Of a stretch of DNA of 64,000 nt, positions 9,204 to 19,098 are shown piece by piece; position 1 is the stretch's first letter; each line of letters starts with the position of its first letter. The position numbers and the translations under genes are program-made. Source of the stretch: Bacteroidota bacterium. Lineage in GTDB: Bacteria; Bacteroidota; Bacteroidia; Chitinophagales; Chitinophagaceae. Where the stretch lies: contig JAGWVE010000002.1 in the NCBI GenBank assembly GCA_018971025.1, positions 26,090-90,089 of the forward strand, given 5' to 3'. The notes under the pieces were generated by a model. It did no database searches. It saw only the letters and a list, made by a program, of their open reading frames with translations, and was not told the DNA's origin.

Positions 9204-10403
9204 TTATTTCAAGTACCAATCTTTATAACGCGTTAAGGCTTCTATAAAATAATAATCAGCGTAGGTTAAAGGGGCATCAACTTCAGATTTATGTGGTAAT
9301 GACCCAACACTGTGCATGAGTAAAAATCCACCATTTTCTCCAAGCTTTGCCCTATATGCTGGAGAAGATAAAGACTGTAAAATCGTTTCTGCCGTTTGTA
9401 TATATTCTTTTTTTTCTGCACCACTTGTAAATTGTCCAAGTTCTAAAAGTGCAGATGCCATTATCGCCCCACTTGACGCATCACGTGGCACATTGGGTAT
9501 ACCAGGAGCATCAAAATCCCAATACGGTATTTTATCTGAAGGAAGATTAGGATTTGACAATATAAAGTGAGCAATTTTTTTAGCTTGACTTAAGTAAGCA
9601 GGATTTTTTGTAAATCGGTACATCATGGTATATCCGTAAAGTCCCCATGTTTGACCTCTCGACCATGCCGAAGAATCTGCAGCACCCTGCCAAGTAATTT
9701 TTTTAAGTACAGTAGCCGTATTCAAATCCCAGTCTACTACATGATAAGAACTATTGTCAGGTCTAAATTGATTGGCAATGGTAGTATTGGCGTGGGTTAC
9801 AGCAATTTCTTTAAAAATAGGATCTCCGCCATGATCACTTACCCAGTGTAGTAATTCTAAATTCATCATGTTATCAATAATAACTGGACATTTTAAAATA
9901 TCCCTACTATTCCATGATTGAATAGACTTAATAGCGGGTCTATAACGTGTAGACAATGACTTTGCAGCAATGGTTACAACATCTTTGTACGCGGGGTTGT
10001 TGGTGTATTTATAAGCCGTACCAAAACTACAAAACATCATAAATCCTAAATCGTGGTTGCCGGTATAATATTTTTCTTTTTCTAAAATCGCGAGTCTTTG
10101 TTCAGCTTCTTTTTTAATGGCTTCATCTTTAGTATATGCATACAAGTACCACAAGGTTCCTGGATAAAATCCACTACACCACCATTTCGTATCACTCGTA
10201 ACTGATTTACCTGTTGCTGCCACATAACTACGAGGCATTACAGAATCGGGTGTGTTTGCTTTTAAATACTGATATTGTTTAGCAGCGAACGTAAAGTTGT
10301 CTTGAATGAGCGCTTTCATTTTATTTTTTAATGAAGCAGTTTGCGCAAAACTCATTTGAGCAGCCACAACCAAAAGCACGAAACCAACAATGTATTTTTT
10401 CAT
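9204..10403 (-). CDS. GH88-family unsaturated glucuronyl hydrolase
   Basis: A 399-residue exported hydrolase (signal peptide ending QMSFAQ). GH88 enzymes remove the 4,5-unsaturated uronate that polysaccharide lyases leave at the non-reducing end, by hydrating the double bond. The (alpha/alpha)6-barrel signatures are HDLGFMMFCSFG, CPVIIDNMMNLELL (containing the catalytic-type Asp), WSRGQTWGLYGY near residue 250, and PYWDFDAPG with RDASSGAIMASALLEL. It is the last of six closely spaced minus-strand genes, 25 bases after the DUF2264 gene. The lyase two genes upstream would supply its substrate. GH105 is the nearest alternative, but the RDASSGAI and WSRGQTW pattern fits GH88 better. Confidence 0.88.
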   Translation of the reverse strand: MKKYIVGFVLLVVAAQMSFAQTASLKNKMKALIQDNFTFAAKQYQYLKANTPDSVMPRSYVAATGKSVTSDTKWWCSGFYPGTLWYLYAYTKDEAIKKEAEQRLAILEKEKYYTGNHDLGFMMFCSFGTAYKYTNNPAYKDVVTIAAKSLSTRYRPAIKSIQSWNSRDILKCPVIIDNMMNLELLHWVSDHGGDPIFKEIAVTHANTTIANQFRPDNSSYHVVDWDLNTATVLKKITWQGAADSSAWSRGQTWGLYGYTMMYRFTKNPAYLSQAKKIAHFILSNPNLPSDKIPYWDFDAPGIPNVPRDASSGAIMASALLELGQFTSGAEKKEYIQTAETILQSLSSPAYRAKLGENGGFLLMHSVGSLPHKSEVDAPLTYADYYFIEALTRYKDWYLK

Positions 10404-10428
10404 TTCAGTATTTTTATAAAACTTAAAG

Positions 10429-11700
10429 TTAATAATCTACGGCGTAATCTTTAGGAAATACTTCTCCATTCCATGCTCTTTTTTGGGTCCAACTTGTAGG
10501 TGCAGCCGTCCAAAATTCATGATTGGCAGGAAGCCCTAGCGGCATAAAAGCAAATGAGGCTAAATACATGCTTCCCGTATTTGAATAATAATCTGCAATA
10601 TTTGATTGATTGGCACCCACAAATCCTAATGTTAGTAGTCCATTTGAATTAAATGTTTCATTGATAAACACCCGCTTCAATACAGCCGTTAATGCAGGCC
10701 TAACTTGTGATGGCAGCACACCTGCTGGTAAATTATTTTCCAGCGCAAGCATTGCGAGTGGCCAAAAAGCGCCTACCCTGTAAGTAGATGATCTTCCAAA
10801 TACAGGAAATGTTCCTTCTGGAGAAATAAAACGTTCTTGAAAAGAAGCGTAACGCTGCATACGTTTATAGGCGATGTCTAGCTCCGCTTGTGTTCTTCGA
10901 CCCTTTGCAACGTTTACCCTAAGAACAGTTACTAACATAGGCTGAATCACAAATCCGTTGTAATGATCAAAATGGAATTTAACGCCATCACTATACCAAC
11001 CATCTCCCACATACCAACCTATAATTTTATCAATGCCTGTATCAATACGCGCTGCATCAAAAGACGCATCAACATAGAGTAAAAATGTTTCAATAATGGC
11101 AGCAAATAAAACCCAGTTGTTATTAGGGGGTTTAATGGCACGAAGTTTTGTAAACTCAGTTATAAAACGCTCTTTGGTTTGACTGCTTAATGGTTCCCAC
11201 AATGCTGCTGGGGCCAATAATAATGCCTGTGCTAGAAATGCAGCATCTACAAGTGGCTGTGACACTTTTGGCGAACCCCAATACAAATAATCTGGACTTT
11301 CAGGATCTACAGCATTTGATAAAGATGCATGAATTTGACTCCTCATTTTTAATCGAATGCGTCCTTCTTCGGTATCATCATCCGGTAGTGACACAAACGG
11401 TGCAAGCCCAACAATTAAACGACCAATAGCTTCCATATATGCCACTTCTTTATTGCGGCTATCCCAGGCAGGACTGTAATCCATGGGCATATTTTTTTTG
11501 AGTTCCCCTTTACTCATAGATGACAATATGGGCGATGCCATTTTATCTAGCAGCTTCACCCAATACATACGGTCTTTAGCACCAGTAGGCAAATTGGTAT
11601 TGGATTCGCTTACGCCTGCTGCAGTTGCACTTACAACAGGTGCTAAACCAACAAAACTCAAAATAGACGAGAGTTGTATAAAATTTCTTCTTTTCATCAT
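10429..11700 (-). CDS. DUF2264 domain-containing exported protein
   Basis: A 423-residue protein of the DUF2264 type. It starts MMKRRNFIQLSSIL, a twin-arginine-like signal (RRNFIQL, then a hydrophobic stretch ending VVSATA), which suggests folded export. The family body is recognisable from DRMYWVKLLDKMASPIL, EAIGRLIVGLAPF, NNWVLFAAIIETFLL, DGWYSDGVKFHFDHYNGFVIQPML and FGRSSTYRVGAF. The all-helical Trp/Tyr-rich pattern resembles (alpha/alpha)-toroid sugar enzymes. Such proteins occur in polysaccharide-utilisation clusters, and some may be lyases or glycosidases; the activity here is not known. It starts four bases after the upstream lyase gene ends, so translation is probably coupled. Confidence 0.82.
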   Translation of the reverse strand: MMKRRNFIQLSSILSFVGLAPVVSATAAGVSESNTNLPTGAKDRMYWVKLLDKMASPILSSMSKGELKKNMPMDYSPAWDSRNKEVAYMEAIGRLIVGLAPFVSLPDDDTEEGRIRLKMRSQIHASLSNAVDPESPDYLYWGSPKVSQPLVDAAFLAQALLLAPAALWEPLSSQTKERFITEFTKLRAIKPPNNNWVLFAAIIETFLLYVDASFDAARIDTGIDKIIGWYVGDGWYSDGVKFHFDHYNGFVIQPMLVTVLRVNVAKGRRTQAELDIAYKRMQRYASFQERFISPEGTFPVFGRSSTYRVGAFWPLAMLALENNLPAGVLPSQVRPALTAVLKRVFINETFNSNGLLTLGFVGANQSNIADYYSNTGSMYLASFAFMPLGLPANHEFWTAAPTSWTQKRAWNGEVFPKDYAVDY

Positions 11701-11704
11701 TGTA

Positions 11705-13681
11705 TTATTGGGCGTTAGTTAATCCGTTTAAAAGTGAAATGGTGAATTGATGTTTACCTGATTTTTTATTTCCTTTAGCTGTCAGTTGAATTCGGTACAA
11801 CTGCTTACCCCAAATACCACTCATTCGTTCATCATCTAAAATTTTGTCCTCTATAGCAATATCAAATAATTTGGCATCATACGCAAATACAACAGATGCA
11901 CCGTCAGGTAATCTAAATAGAAGTTGACCCGGTTTTTCGATGTCGGGTTTTAGATACACTAAAAAGGATTGCACGAGCGCTGCTTTCCATTCGAGTAGTT
12001 CGTAATTTTCAGATATTTGAAGGGTATTACTGGTTTGATTAAAATCAAATTTTCGTTCGTATTTTTTTACCGCAGCATCTACTGGATAAGCTGCCGCAAT
12101 ATCCATAGAAAGATTTACGCCTGTTGCATTTTGAGCAAATTGAACATTTGAGGCTTTGTACTGGATACCTTCTTTTTGCATCACCCCATTAATAGTAGGA
12201 CAATTATGCCACACCGATTGCATATTCCAAAGTTCGTAACGTCTATTACTAAACGTTTGAGCAGTGTAGCTTCCTACACCTGCATCAACAAAAACAGGAT
12301 TTCCATTTGCATAGACAACAAAATTTCCAACATCGTTGTGGTTATGACTCTCTGCGTTATGACCACCCTGTAACGCTAAAAAAAGGCCTTTGGTTGTTCC
12401 ACTTTTTGTTCTAGCCGTTAATACCTGTCTATCCGGAAACCATGACACAGCTGGCAAAGAAGCCAATGGCGAAAGAGTTGTAAGCGACTCATAAATTGCT
12501 GTAGTTTCTAAAAAATCAATAATATTGGCATTGTCTAATTTATGTTTTTGCAAGCCAAATAAATAAGCACCAAAAGATTGTAGCGGTGCGTCATTAAAAA
12601 TTGTACCATAAGAATAAACACTTTCTGGATCTGGAATTGATTTTGAAAAAGCGTCTGCAAAATTCACAAAGTTGTTTTCTCCAATATGCACTTTAGCAAT
12701 ATAGTTACCCATATTATAAATAAGCTTTTGTGATGTCCATTGAATAGGCTTTGTAGTTAACCCATTTAATACATGAATAAACCTAATTAATTTACCGCCT
12801 GCTTCACTCCAGTAAGAAGGCCCTTCATCACAACCGCCATCATCAGGATATTGATTTACAAAAATATCTGTACTCTTAACTGTTTTAGCAATTATAAGTC
12901 CAACACTATCAGCACCAAGTCCACTATATAATGCCGATATGAGCACATTGGTATTTACCCATGGATTCCAATTGTTGACAGCCTGCCCAGCAAAGCCCAT
13001 CCACCAAAAATCATTGCGCGATAAATAAGGATCAAATATTCTTTTATGTAATTCTGCAAATACGCGCTTGCCAATGCCTTTAGAATAGGCATCTAGTTCT
13101 TCGCTAAGCATAAACTGAATCATAGATAACTGAGAAGCCGCTGTGCCACTTCCTAAATCAATCACTACTTCGTACGGGTCAGGGAGTCCGGTTTTCTCTT
13201 TTTGAACCACAACATGCGCAGGCAAAACCCAAGTGCTTTGCTCGCATAGCGTCCAAATACCATTGGCTATTTGCGGAATGTATTTTTTATCTTTTGTAAT
13301 GATAGCAGCAATGGCCAGTTCATTCAATACTTTGCGGCGTTCATTATTTTTTCTTTCAAAATTATATCGATTACCTGTGATTTTATAATCGAGGTATAAA
13401 CTTGCTGGTATGGCAGGCCACTCATATTTTAATCCACGCTCTCCTTCTTTTACAAGCTTTGTTTTAACCGAGTCTGGAAGTGCCGCTACTTTTTGTAAAT
13501 AGTGATTTTTTTGCTCCAATCGCCATGCATTGATATTTGACAATTTCTCTTGTAACTGCTCCTTTGTAAATGCCTGCGATAAAATATTTCTTTGCGCAAC
13601 AACAGTATTGGTAATAATGCCGATGGCAAGAAAACACAATAAAAAGACTGTTTGCCTTTGTTTATTTGTGGCTTGTATCAT
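11705..13681 (-). CDS. Heparinase II/III-like polysaccharide lyase
   Basis: A 658-residue exported protein (signal peptide ending NTVVAQ). The first half is an alpha/alpha-toroid alginate-lyase-like domain rich in Trp, with NDFWWMGFAGQAVNNWNPW and DDGGCDEGPSYWSEAGG. The second half is the heparinase II/III-like beta-sandwich with ESHNHNDVGNFVVYANG near residue 445 and VFVDAGVGSYT. Such enzymes cleave uronate glycosidic bonds by beta-elimination; Tyr and His of the toroid and the HNHND loop are the usual active-site region. The exact PL family and substrate cannot be fixed by eye. Its place before DUF2264 and GH88 supports stepwise breakdown of a uronic-acid polysaccharide. Confidence 0.87.
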   Translation of the reverse strand: MIQATNKQRQTVFLLCFLAIGIITNTVVAQRNILSQAFTKEQLQEKLSNINAWRLEQKNHYLQKVAALPDSVKTKLVKEGERGLKYEWPAIPASLYLDYKITGNRYNFERKNNERRKVLNELAIAAIITKDKKYIPQIANGIWTLCEQSTWVLPAHVVVQKEKTGLPDPYEVVIDLGSGTAASQLSMIQFMLSEELDAYSKGIGKRVFAELHKRIFDPYLSRNDFWWMGFAGQAVNNWNPWVNTNVLISALYSGLGADSVGLIIAKTVKSTDIFVNQYPDDGGCDEGPSYWSEAGGKLIRFIHVLNGLTTKPIQWTSQKLIYNMGNYIAKVHIGENNFVNFADAFSKSIPDPESVYSYGTIFNDAPLQSFGAYLFGLQKHKLDNANIIDFLETTAIYESLTTLSPLASLPAVSWFPDRQVLTARTKSGTTKGLFLALQGGHNAESHNHNDVGNFVVYANGNPVFVDAGVGSYTAQTFSNRRYELWNMQSVWHNCPTINGVMQKEGIQYKASNVQFAQNATGVNLSMDIAAAYPVDAAVKKYERKFDFNQTSNTLQISENYELLEWKAALVQSFLVYLKPDIEKPGQLLFRLPDGASVVFAYDAKLFDIAIEDKILDDERMSGIWGKQLYRIQLTAKGNKKSGKHQFTISLLNGLTNAQ

Positions 13682-13702
13682 ACTTGAGATTTTGTAAAAT
13701 GA

Positions 13703-14854
13703 TTATAATAGCGCAGTGCCGTCACCAATTTGCATTACATATTTACCCATGCTACGCCCAAATTTATTTTCGAAAACTGCGTTAATTTGATGGTAAAGGG
13801 TATCCACCTCACTTGATTGTACAAGTGCAATAACACAACCACCAAAACCACCACCCATCATTCGGGCACCAATAATGGCATCAGCTAGGATACAGTTTTC
13901 TACAATTAAATCTAATTCAGGACAACTTACTTCATAGAGTTTGCTAAGCCCTGTATGGGTTTCATACATGCGGGCTCCAAAAGCAGCTATCTCCCCAGCA
14001 AGTAAATGGGTACAGGCTGCTTCCATCCTTGCAATTTCTTCAATTACATATTTACACCTGTTGTATACAGCACTTGTAATATTAACAGCAACCGCATCTA
14101 ACATTTGTAAGGTTGCTTCTCTAAAAGATGCAACCATATATTTTTGACGAATAGCTGCTAAGCCAGTTTCACATTCCGCTCTTCTAGTATTGTATTCCGA
14201 AGATGCTAAAGCATGTTTTACAAATGTGTCAAAAAGCACAATACTAATACCCTCTAGCTTAAAAGGAAAATAGGTATACGATAAATCGGCACAATCAAGT
14301 TTTATGACATGATCTGCTTTACCAAACATACTCGCAAACTGATCCATCACACCACAGTTAACGCCAACAAATTTATTTTCGGCGAGCTGCGCTGTTGTAA
14401 CCATCGCTTCTTTAGAAATATCGAGTTTAAAAAGTTGCTTGCAAGCAAACACCGTTGCACATTCAAGCGCTGCAGAAGATGACACACCCGCACCCACCGG
14501 AATATTTCCTGTAATAAATATATTAAAGCCCTTTAACGTATAACCGCCCAATTGGAGCGCATCAATGACACCGAGTATATAATTAGGCCATCCTAGATTT
14601 GAATGTTGTAATGGATCAAGTAAGCTTGTTTGAAAACTTTGGTTCACATCGGCTGCATGCATGCAGATTGTGTTGTCATCTCTTTCAGAAACGGCTACAT
14701 ACATGTACTTATCTATTGCTGCAGGAAGTACAAAACCACTATTATAATCTACATGCTCGCCAATTAAATTAATACGCCCTGGAGACGATACAACATAAGT
14801 GGGTTCCGCTCCAAACTGCGAGGCAAATAGTGCGCTCAGTTCCGCTTTATTCAT
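13703..14854 (-). CDS. galK: Galactokinase
   Basis: A 383-residue cytoplasmic GHMP kinase that phosphorylates D-galactose at C1, the first step of the Leloir pathway. The galactokinase signature SPGRINLIGEHVDYNSGF lies near residues 24-41, the ATP-binding GVSSSAALECA near 122, and the third GHMP motif ARMMGGGFGGCVIAL near the C-terminus. VNCGVMDQFAS holds the catalytic-type Asp. The length matches the family. Its ATG shares one base with the stop of xylA (TAATG), so the two are translationally coupled. galT, galE and a galactose porter are not in the window. Confidence 0.96.
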   Translation of the reverse strand: MNKAELSALFASQFGAEPTYVVSSPGRINLIGEHVDYNSGFVLPAAIDKYMYVAVSERDDNTICMHAADVNQSFQTSLLDPLQHSNLGWPNYILGVIDALQLGGYTLKGFNIFITGNIPVGAGVSSSAALECATVFACKQLFKLDISKEAMVTTAQLAENKFVGVNCGVMDQFASMFGKADHVIKLDCADLSYTYFPFKLEGISIVLFDTFVKHALASSEYNTRRAECETGLAAIRQKYMVASFREATLQMLDAVAVNITSAVYNRCKYVIEEIARMEAACTHLLAGEIAAFGARMYETHTGLSKLYEVSCPELDLIVENCILADAIIGARMMGGGFGGCVIALVQSSEVDTLYHQINAVFENKFGRSMGKYVMQIGDGTALL

Positions 14855-16182
14855 TAAATGTAGCGGTTAATTAAATTTTCAATAAACTCTTGTTTACCAC
14901 TAATGGTAGCAGGTTCACCAGCAGCAATGGCAATATTTCGTAGATCTTCTAAAGTAAGTTTACCCTGTTCAAAATCTTTCCCTTTACCTGCGTCATAACT
15001 TGCATAACGCTCGGCTCTTATTTTTTTAAAGTCAGATTGTTGTAAAATCGCGTCGGCTGTTATAAGAGCGCGTGCAAAAACATCCATGCCACCAATATGC
15101 GCATAAAATAAATCGGCAGGATCTGTAGAGTTGCGTCTAATTTTTGCATCAAAATTGATACCGCCTCCTTTAAAACCGCCTGCTTCTAAAATAATAAGTA
15201 GGGCTTCTGTTAATTCATTGATATCGGAAGGAAATTGATCGGTATCCCAACCATTTTGATAATCACCTCTATTGGCGTCCATGCTACCTAAGAGTCCAGC
15301 ATCAGCAGCTACTTGCAACTCATGCGTAAACGTATGTCCTGCAAGGGTTGCATGGTTTACTTCGATATTTAAACTAAAGTCATTTAATAAATCGTGTTCA
15401 CGTAAAAAACCAATGACAGTTTCGCAATCATAATCATATTGATGCTTTGATGGCTCACAAGGTTTAGGTTCTATAAAAAACTTACCTGTAAATCCATTTT
15501 TTCTACCATAGTCTCTAGCCGCTTTTAAAAAGTTTGCTAAATGATTTTTTTCACGCTTCATGTTCGTGTTTAAAAGGCTCATATAGCCTTCTCTTCCACC
15601 CCAAAAAACATAGTTTTCACCACCTAATGCGATGGTTGCATCTAATGCAGCCTTCACTTGTGCTCCTGCATGTGCAAGCACCGTAAAATCTGGATTGGTA
15701 GCCGCACCATTCATGTACTTTCTGCTAGAAAATAAATTGGCTGTACCCCAAAGTAGTTTGATACCACTAGCTGCCTGCTTTTCTTTTAAATAAGCAGTGA
15801 TGGCTTGCAAGCGTCTTTCATTTTCATGAACATCGTTTGTATATTCTACTGCATCTACGTCATGAAAACAATAATAAGGCACGCCTAATTTTGTCATGAA
15901 TTCAAATGCAGCATCCGCTTTATCTTTTGCTCTTTCGATAGGGTCAGCTTTTGAATCCCACTCAAATAAATGCGTTGGCTCACCAAAAGGATCTGCACCG
16001 GAACCACAAAAGCTATGCCAGTATGCACATGCAAATCTAAAATGCTCTTTCATGGTTTTACCCGCCACTACTTGGTTTTCATTGTACCATCTAAATGCAA
16101 GTGGATTATGCGAAGACGTTCCTTCGTATTTGATTTTTTCAATTCCTTTAAAAAATTCTTTAGATCCTGTTACTACTGACAT
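14854..16182 (-). CDS. xylA: Xylose isomerase
   Basis: A 442-residue class II xylose isomerase that converts D-xylose to D-xylulose in the cytoplasm. The family signatures are [12 protein letters not shown] (catalytic His), [36 protein letters not shown] (metal-binding Glu and neighbours), [25 protein letters not shown] and [10 protein letters not shown]. The length agrees with the 440-residue norm. It is 24 bases after xylB and overlaps galK by one base, so the kinase and isomerase steps are in one transcript. No xylose transporter or XylR-type regulator is in the window. Confidence 0.97.
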   Translation of the reverse strand: MSVVTGSKEFFKGIEKIKYEGTSSHNPLAFRWYNENQVVAGKTMKEHFRFACAYWHSFCGSGADPFGEPTHLFEWDSKADPIERAKDKADAAFEFMTKLGVPYYCFHDVDAVEYTNDVHENERRLQAITAYLKEKQAASGIKLLWGTANLFSSRKYMNGAATNPDFTVLAHAGAQVKAALDATIALGGENYVFWGGREGYMSLLNTNMKREKNHLANFLKAARDYGRKNGFTGKFFIEPKPCEPSKHQYDYDCETVIGFLREHDLLNDFSLNIEVNHATLAGHTFTHELQVAADAGLLGSMDANRGDYQNGWDTDQFPSDINELTEALLIILEAGGFKGGGINFDAKIRRNSTDPADLFYAHIGGMDVFARALITADAILQQSDFKKIRAERYASYDAGKGKDFEQGKLTLEDLRNIAIAAGEPATISGKQEFIENLINRYI

Positions 16183-16206
16183 ACATACTATTTTAAGACT
16201 TTAAAT

Positions 16207-17691
16207 TTATTGATTGTTTTTGATTTGAAGTGCCAATTGTTGTTCCCAATGTTGATATGCGTCTTTATAACTAGCACTAGCTATTGGCTCAATTGTACTT
16301 AATGGCTTGCTATTAACAAAAGCTTCCTCAATTGTAGCATATACCTTGGCGCCATAACCTGCTCCAATAGCAGCACCCTTGCTTCCATCTGTGTGATATA
16401 ATTCTACAGGCACCCCTAAGGTATTTACAAAACAGTCTACAAATACATCACTTAAAAACATGTTGGCTTTGCCGGCTCTTATAACTGTTGGTTGCACACC
16501 ATTTTGCTGCAGTACCTTAAAACCATATTGCATAGCAAATACAACACCCTCCTGAACTGCACGAAACAAATGCGCCGCTTGGTGTCTATTAAAATCTAGC
16601 CCCAAAATATGAGCACCAATATTTTTATTATGAAGCATGCGCTCCGATCCATTACCAAATGGCAGAACGGTCACACCATCAGACCCGGGCGCAACAGAAG
16701 CTGCAAGTGTATTCATCTCACTATAACTACTTGCACCCATTTTATTTTTCATCCAACTATTTGAAATACCAGCACCATTTATACATAAAAGCACACCAAT
16801 CCTGTTTTGTTCGAGTGTATGATTCACGTGCGCAAATGAATTAATCCTTGACGCAGTATCGGCCTGCAAACTATCTGACACCGCATATATAACCGCCGAA
16901 GTGCCTGCTGTTGCTGCTACTTCGCCAGGCTTTACTACATTTAAAGAAAGCGCATTGTTTTGTTGATCACCCGCTTTATACGTTACCGGAATTCCTTTTG
17001 GAAGACCTGTTTCACTTGCGGCATTTTCAGTTAAGTAACCATGCACATCAAACACATTTTTAATGTCTGGAATATGCTGCTCATCGAGACCATAATATTC
17101 CATCACTTCCTTTGAGAGCGTTTTGTTTTTAAAATCCCAAAACATCCCCTCCGATAATGCAGCAATGGTCGTCGTAATTTGACCCGTTAATTTCATGGAA
17201 ATAAAATCGCCAGGGAGCATCATCTTATGAATTTGTGCATAATGCGCAGGTTCATTTTGTTTGACCCATGCAAGTTTAGAAGCGGTAAAATTTCCAGGAG
17301 CGTTTAGTAAGTGACCAAGGCAATAATCTTGACCCATTGTCTCAAATGCTTTTTCACCAAGTGCTACAGCTCTATTATCACACCAAATAATACTATCTCT
17401 AATTACTTTTTGATCACTATCAACTAGCACGAGGCCATGCATCTGATACGCAATGCCAATGGCGCCAATATCAGCTGGATTAAATGCATCTGTTGCATTT
17501 ACTTTTAAAATAGCAGCCTTCACATCATGCCACCAAACACCTGGCGACTGCTCAGCCCACCCCGGCTGATGAGAAATAATGGCAGCCTCGGTTTCGGGGT
17601 ATTGCGCTGTAGCCAACACCTTGCCATTACTGGCGTCCATTACAGAAACTTTTACAGAAGAAGTGCCCAAATCTATGCCTAATAACAACAT
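16207..17691 (-). CDS. xylB: Xylulokinase
   Basis: About 494 residues of the FGGY carbohydrate kinase family, which phosphorylates D-xylulose for the pentose phosphate pathway. It has the N-terminal phosphate loop LLGIDLGTSSVK, IGIAYQMHGLVLVD and IIWCDNRA in domain one, AGDQQNNALSLNV with AATAGTSAV, and the C-terminal family motif VIRAGKANMF followed by DGSKGAAIGAGYGA. I start at the ATG at 17691, directly before LLLGIDLG; a TTG 27 bases upstream would add nine residues unlike the family start. It is the first gene of the operon, and a 13-bp palindrome lies 22 bases before its ATG. Confidence 0.95.
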   Translation of the reverse strand: MLLLGIDLGTSSVKVSVMDASNGKVLATAQYPETEAAIISHQPGWAEQSPGVWWHDVKAAILKVNATDAFNPADIGAIGIAYQMHGLVLVDSDQKVIRDSIIWCDNRAVALGEKAFETMGQDYCLGHLLNAPGNFTASKLAWVKQNEPAHYAQIHKMMLPGDFISMKLTGQITTTIAALSEGMFWDFKNKTLSKEVMEYYGLDEQHIPDIKNVFDVHGYLTENAASETGLPKGIPVTYKAGDQQNNALSLNVVKPGEVAATAGTSAVIYAVSDSLQADTASRINSFAHVNHTLEQNRIGVLLCINGAGISNSWMKNKMGASSYSEMNTLAASVAPGSDGVTVLPFGNGSERMLHNKNIGAHILGLDFNRHQAAHLFRAVQEGVVFAMQYGFKVLQQNGVQPTVIRAGKANMFLSDVFVDCFVNTLGVPVELYHTDGSKGAAIGAGYGAKVYATIEEAFVNSKPLSTIEPIASASYKDAYQHWEQQLALQIKNNQ

Positions 17692-17712
17692 ACAATACAG
17701 TGGTAAAGATGA

Positions 17713-17725
17713 ACTCAAATTGAGT
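17713..17725. promoter_or_regulatory. Palindrome before xylB, possible sugar-responsive operator
   Basis: ACTCAAATTGAGT is a perfect 13-bp palindrome with one central base, extended by G and C at the outer edges (17711, 17727). It lies between the tRNA-Arg gene and the xylB start, where the operon promoter must be. No clear TAnnTTTG box is visible in this 86-base gap, so the promoter itself is not located. Confidence 0.4.
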
Positions 17726-17777
17726 CCTTAATATTACTTAATTAGTAGCGAAAAATAGAAGAAAAAGAAAAGATTAT

Positions 17778-17852
17778 TGGTGGCCTCGTCAGGAATCGAA
17801 CCTGAATCTGGAGCTTCGGAAACTCTTATACTATCCATTGTACTACGAGGCC
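17778..17852 (-). tRNA. tRNA-Arg (anticodon CCG)
   Basis: A 75-base tRNA on the minus strand. The acceptor GGCCTCG (17846-17852) pairs with CGAGGCC, the discriminator is A, and CCA is encoded (17778-17780). The seven-base loop TTCCGAA gives anticodon CCG for CGG arginine codons, closed by GAGT/GCTC. The T-arm has GGTTCGATTCC. Confidence 0.95.
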
Positions 17853-17869
17853 AATTGTAAGGTGGGTTG

Positions 17870-17877
17870 CAAAAATA
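17870..17877 (-). promoter_or_regulatory. -7 promoter element for tRNA-Arg
   Basis: On the minus strand TATTTTTG matches TAnnTTTG exactly and lies 17 bases before the tRNA start. The -33 position falls at the crtY stop and has no good TTTG. Confidence 0.5.
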
Positions 17878-17899
17878 AATGAATTGCACATACACAGCC

Positions 17900-19084
17900 T
17901 TAATTAATTAAAGCCCGCCGCTGCTTTATACCTAGTAAACTGTATAATGCTGCTGGTAAAAATATACGTGAAGGCACAGATGCCATAATATGCAAATCGT
18001 CCAACAATGAAGATTCATTGTTTAAAAAACGAAATACCCGCGCAGGAGGATTTTTAGAAAAAATAGCCGTAAAAATTGCAGCTCCATCTAATTTTTTTTC
18101 TTGTAAAACCCTTAGTAAAACGGCGTCGTATAATTGAAACTTTTTTTGAGCAAAGCTTACGGATCTTAATGGATTTTTACCTGCCACTACATCTGATACA
18201 ATGGCTTTTGTTTTTTCTTGAATAAAATGAAAAGCATATCCACTACTTCCTTTTACCTGACCACCTGCAACGCCAATATTGACAATGTTTCCAGCGCCTC
18301 TAACAAAAGAATAACTGGTCATGGGTATTTGACCAAATTCTTGATGTGTTACCTCGTAATCAATACTACCATATGTTTTTTGGATATAGGTAGTAATTGC
18401 TTCGTCGTAAGTTTTGCTGTCTAGAATACTCGGGGTAAACAAAGTGTATTCAACAAGCGCAGTCGTAGAAGACGTTGGCATGACATACATAAAGGTAGTA
18501 CCCTGCTGTTGATTCACCGTAAAGTCCATCAGTGTCGCCACCGTTTCATTAAAAACAGGTGACGTTGTTTTAATTTCAAACCCTTTAAAATGCTGCCATA
18601 AAAAGTAATCAGATGCTTTTTGGGCCAGCACATTTGCTGGTTCAAATAAAATACTATTAAATACTTTTAAAGCAGTAAGGGTTTGGTTCTCAAGTACGAC
18701 AGATGCTCCAGAAATACTAGTATTTACAGAAATGACGCGTTCGGTGCAAATAGAAATATTACTTTTTGTTGCAGCTTTTTCAAGCACATAGGTATACAAA
18801 TCAATACCCCGTATCATTTTATAAGTAAAAGGAGACAAGTTTAGTTCGCTTGCAAACGTGGGTGCAATAAAAGAAACATGATCCCATTTTTTAATTACAA
18901 TGGGTTCAAAAATGCCAGCGTCTTTTTCCCAAAAACACCATGTGCGGTCATTGTTGTTTTTTTTAGCCGCATCGATTACTAAAATTTGCGCCGCATCAAA
19001 AAAAGGATCTTCCATCATACGCATCAAGAGGCTTAGCCCTGCTAGCCCGGCACCCGTAATAATATAATCGTAATGAGATTTCAA
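17900..19084 (-). CDS. crtY: Lycopene beta-cyclase
   Basis: A 394-residue FAD/NAD-binding cyclase that forms beta-ionone rings at lycopene ends. The N-terminal dinucleotide fold reads DYIITGAGLAGLSLLMRM, followed by the cyclase-specific NDRTWCFWEK near residue 46 and the later FEIKT, MDFTV, FMYVMPTS, ALVEYT, IPMTSYSF and IGVAGG segments. These are the CrtY/LCYB order of motifs. It is the last gene of the carotenoid operon, 14 bases after crtZ. With a CruF-like hydratase and a CrtD-like desaturase upstream, it probably cyclises only one end of the molecule in the final pigment. Confidence 0.93.
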   Translation of the reverse strand: MKSHYDYIITGAGLAGLSLLMRMMEDPFFDAAQILVIDAAKKNNNDRTWCFWEKDAGIFEPIVIKKWDHVSFIAPTFASELNLSPFTYKMIRGIDLYTYVLEKAATKSNISICTERVISVNTSISGASVVLENQTLTALKVFNSILFEPANVLAQKASDYFLWQHFKGFEIKTTSPVFNETVATLMDFTVNQQQGTTFMYVMPTSSTTALVEYTLFTPSILDSKTYDEAITTYIQKTYGSIDYEVTHQEFGQIPMTSYSFVRGAGNIVNIGVAGGQVKGSSGYAFHFIQEKTKAIVSDVVAGKNPLRSVSFAQKKFQLYDAVLLRVLQEKKLDGAAIFTAIFSKNPPARVFRFLNNESSLLDDLHIMASVPSRIFLPAALYSLLGIKQRRALIN

Positions 19085-19098
19085 TAAATAACTTATAC

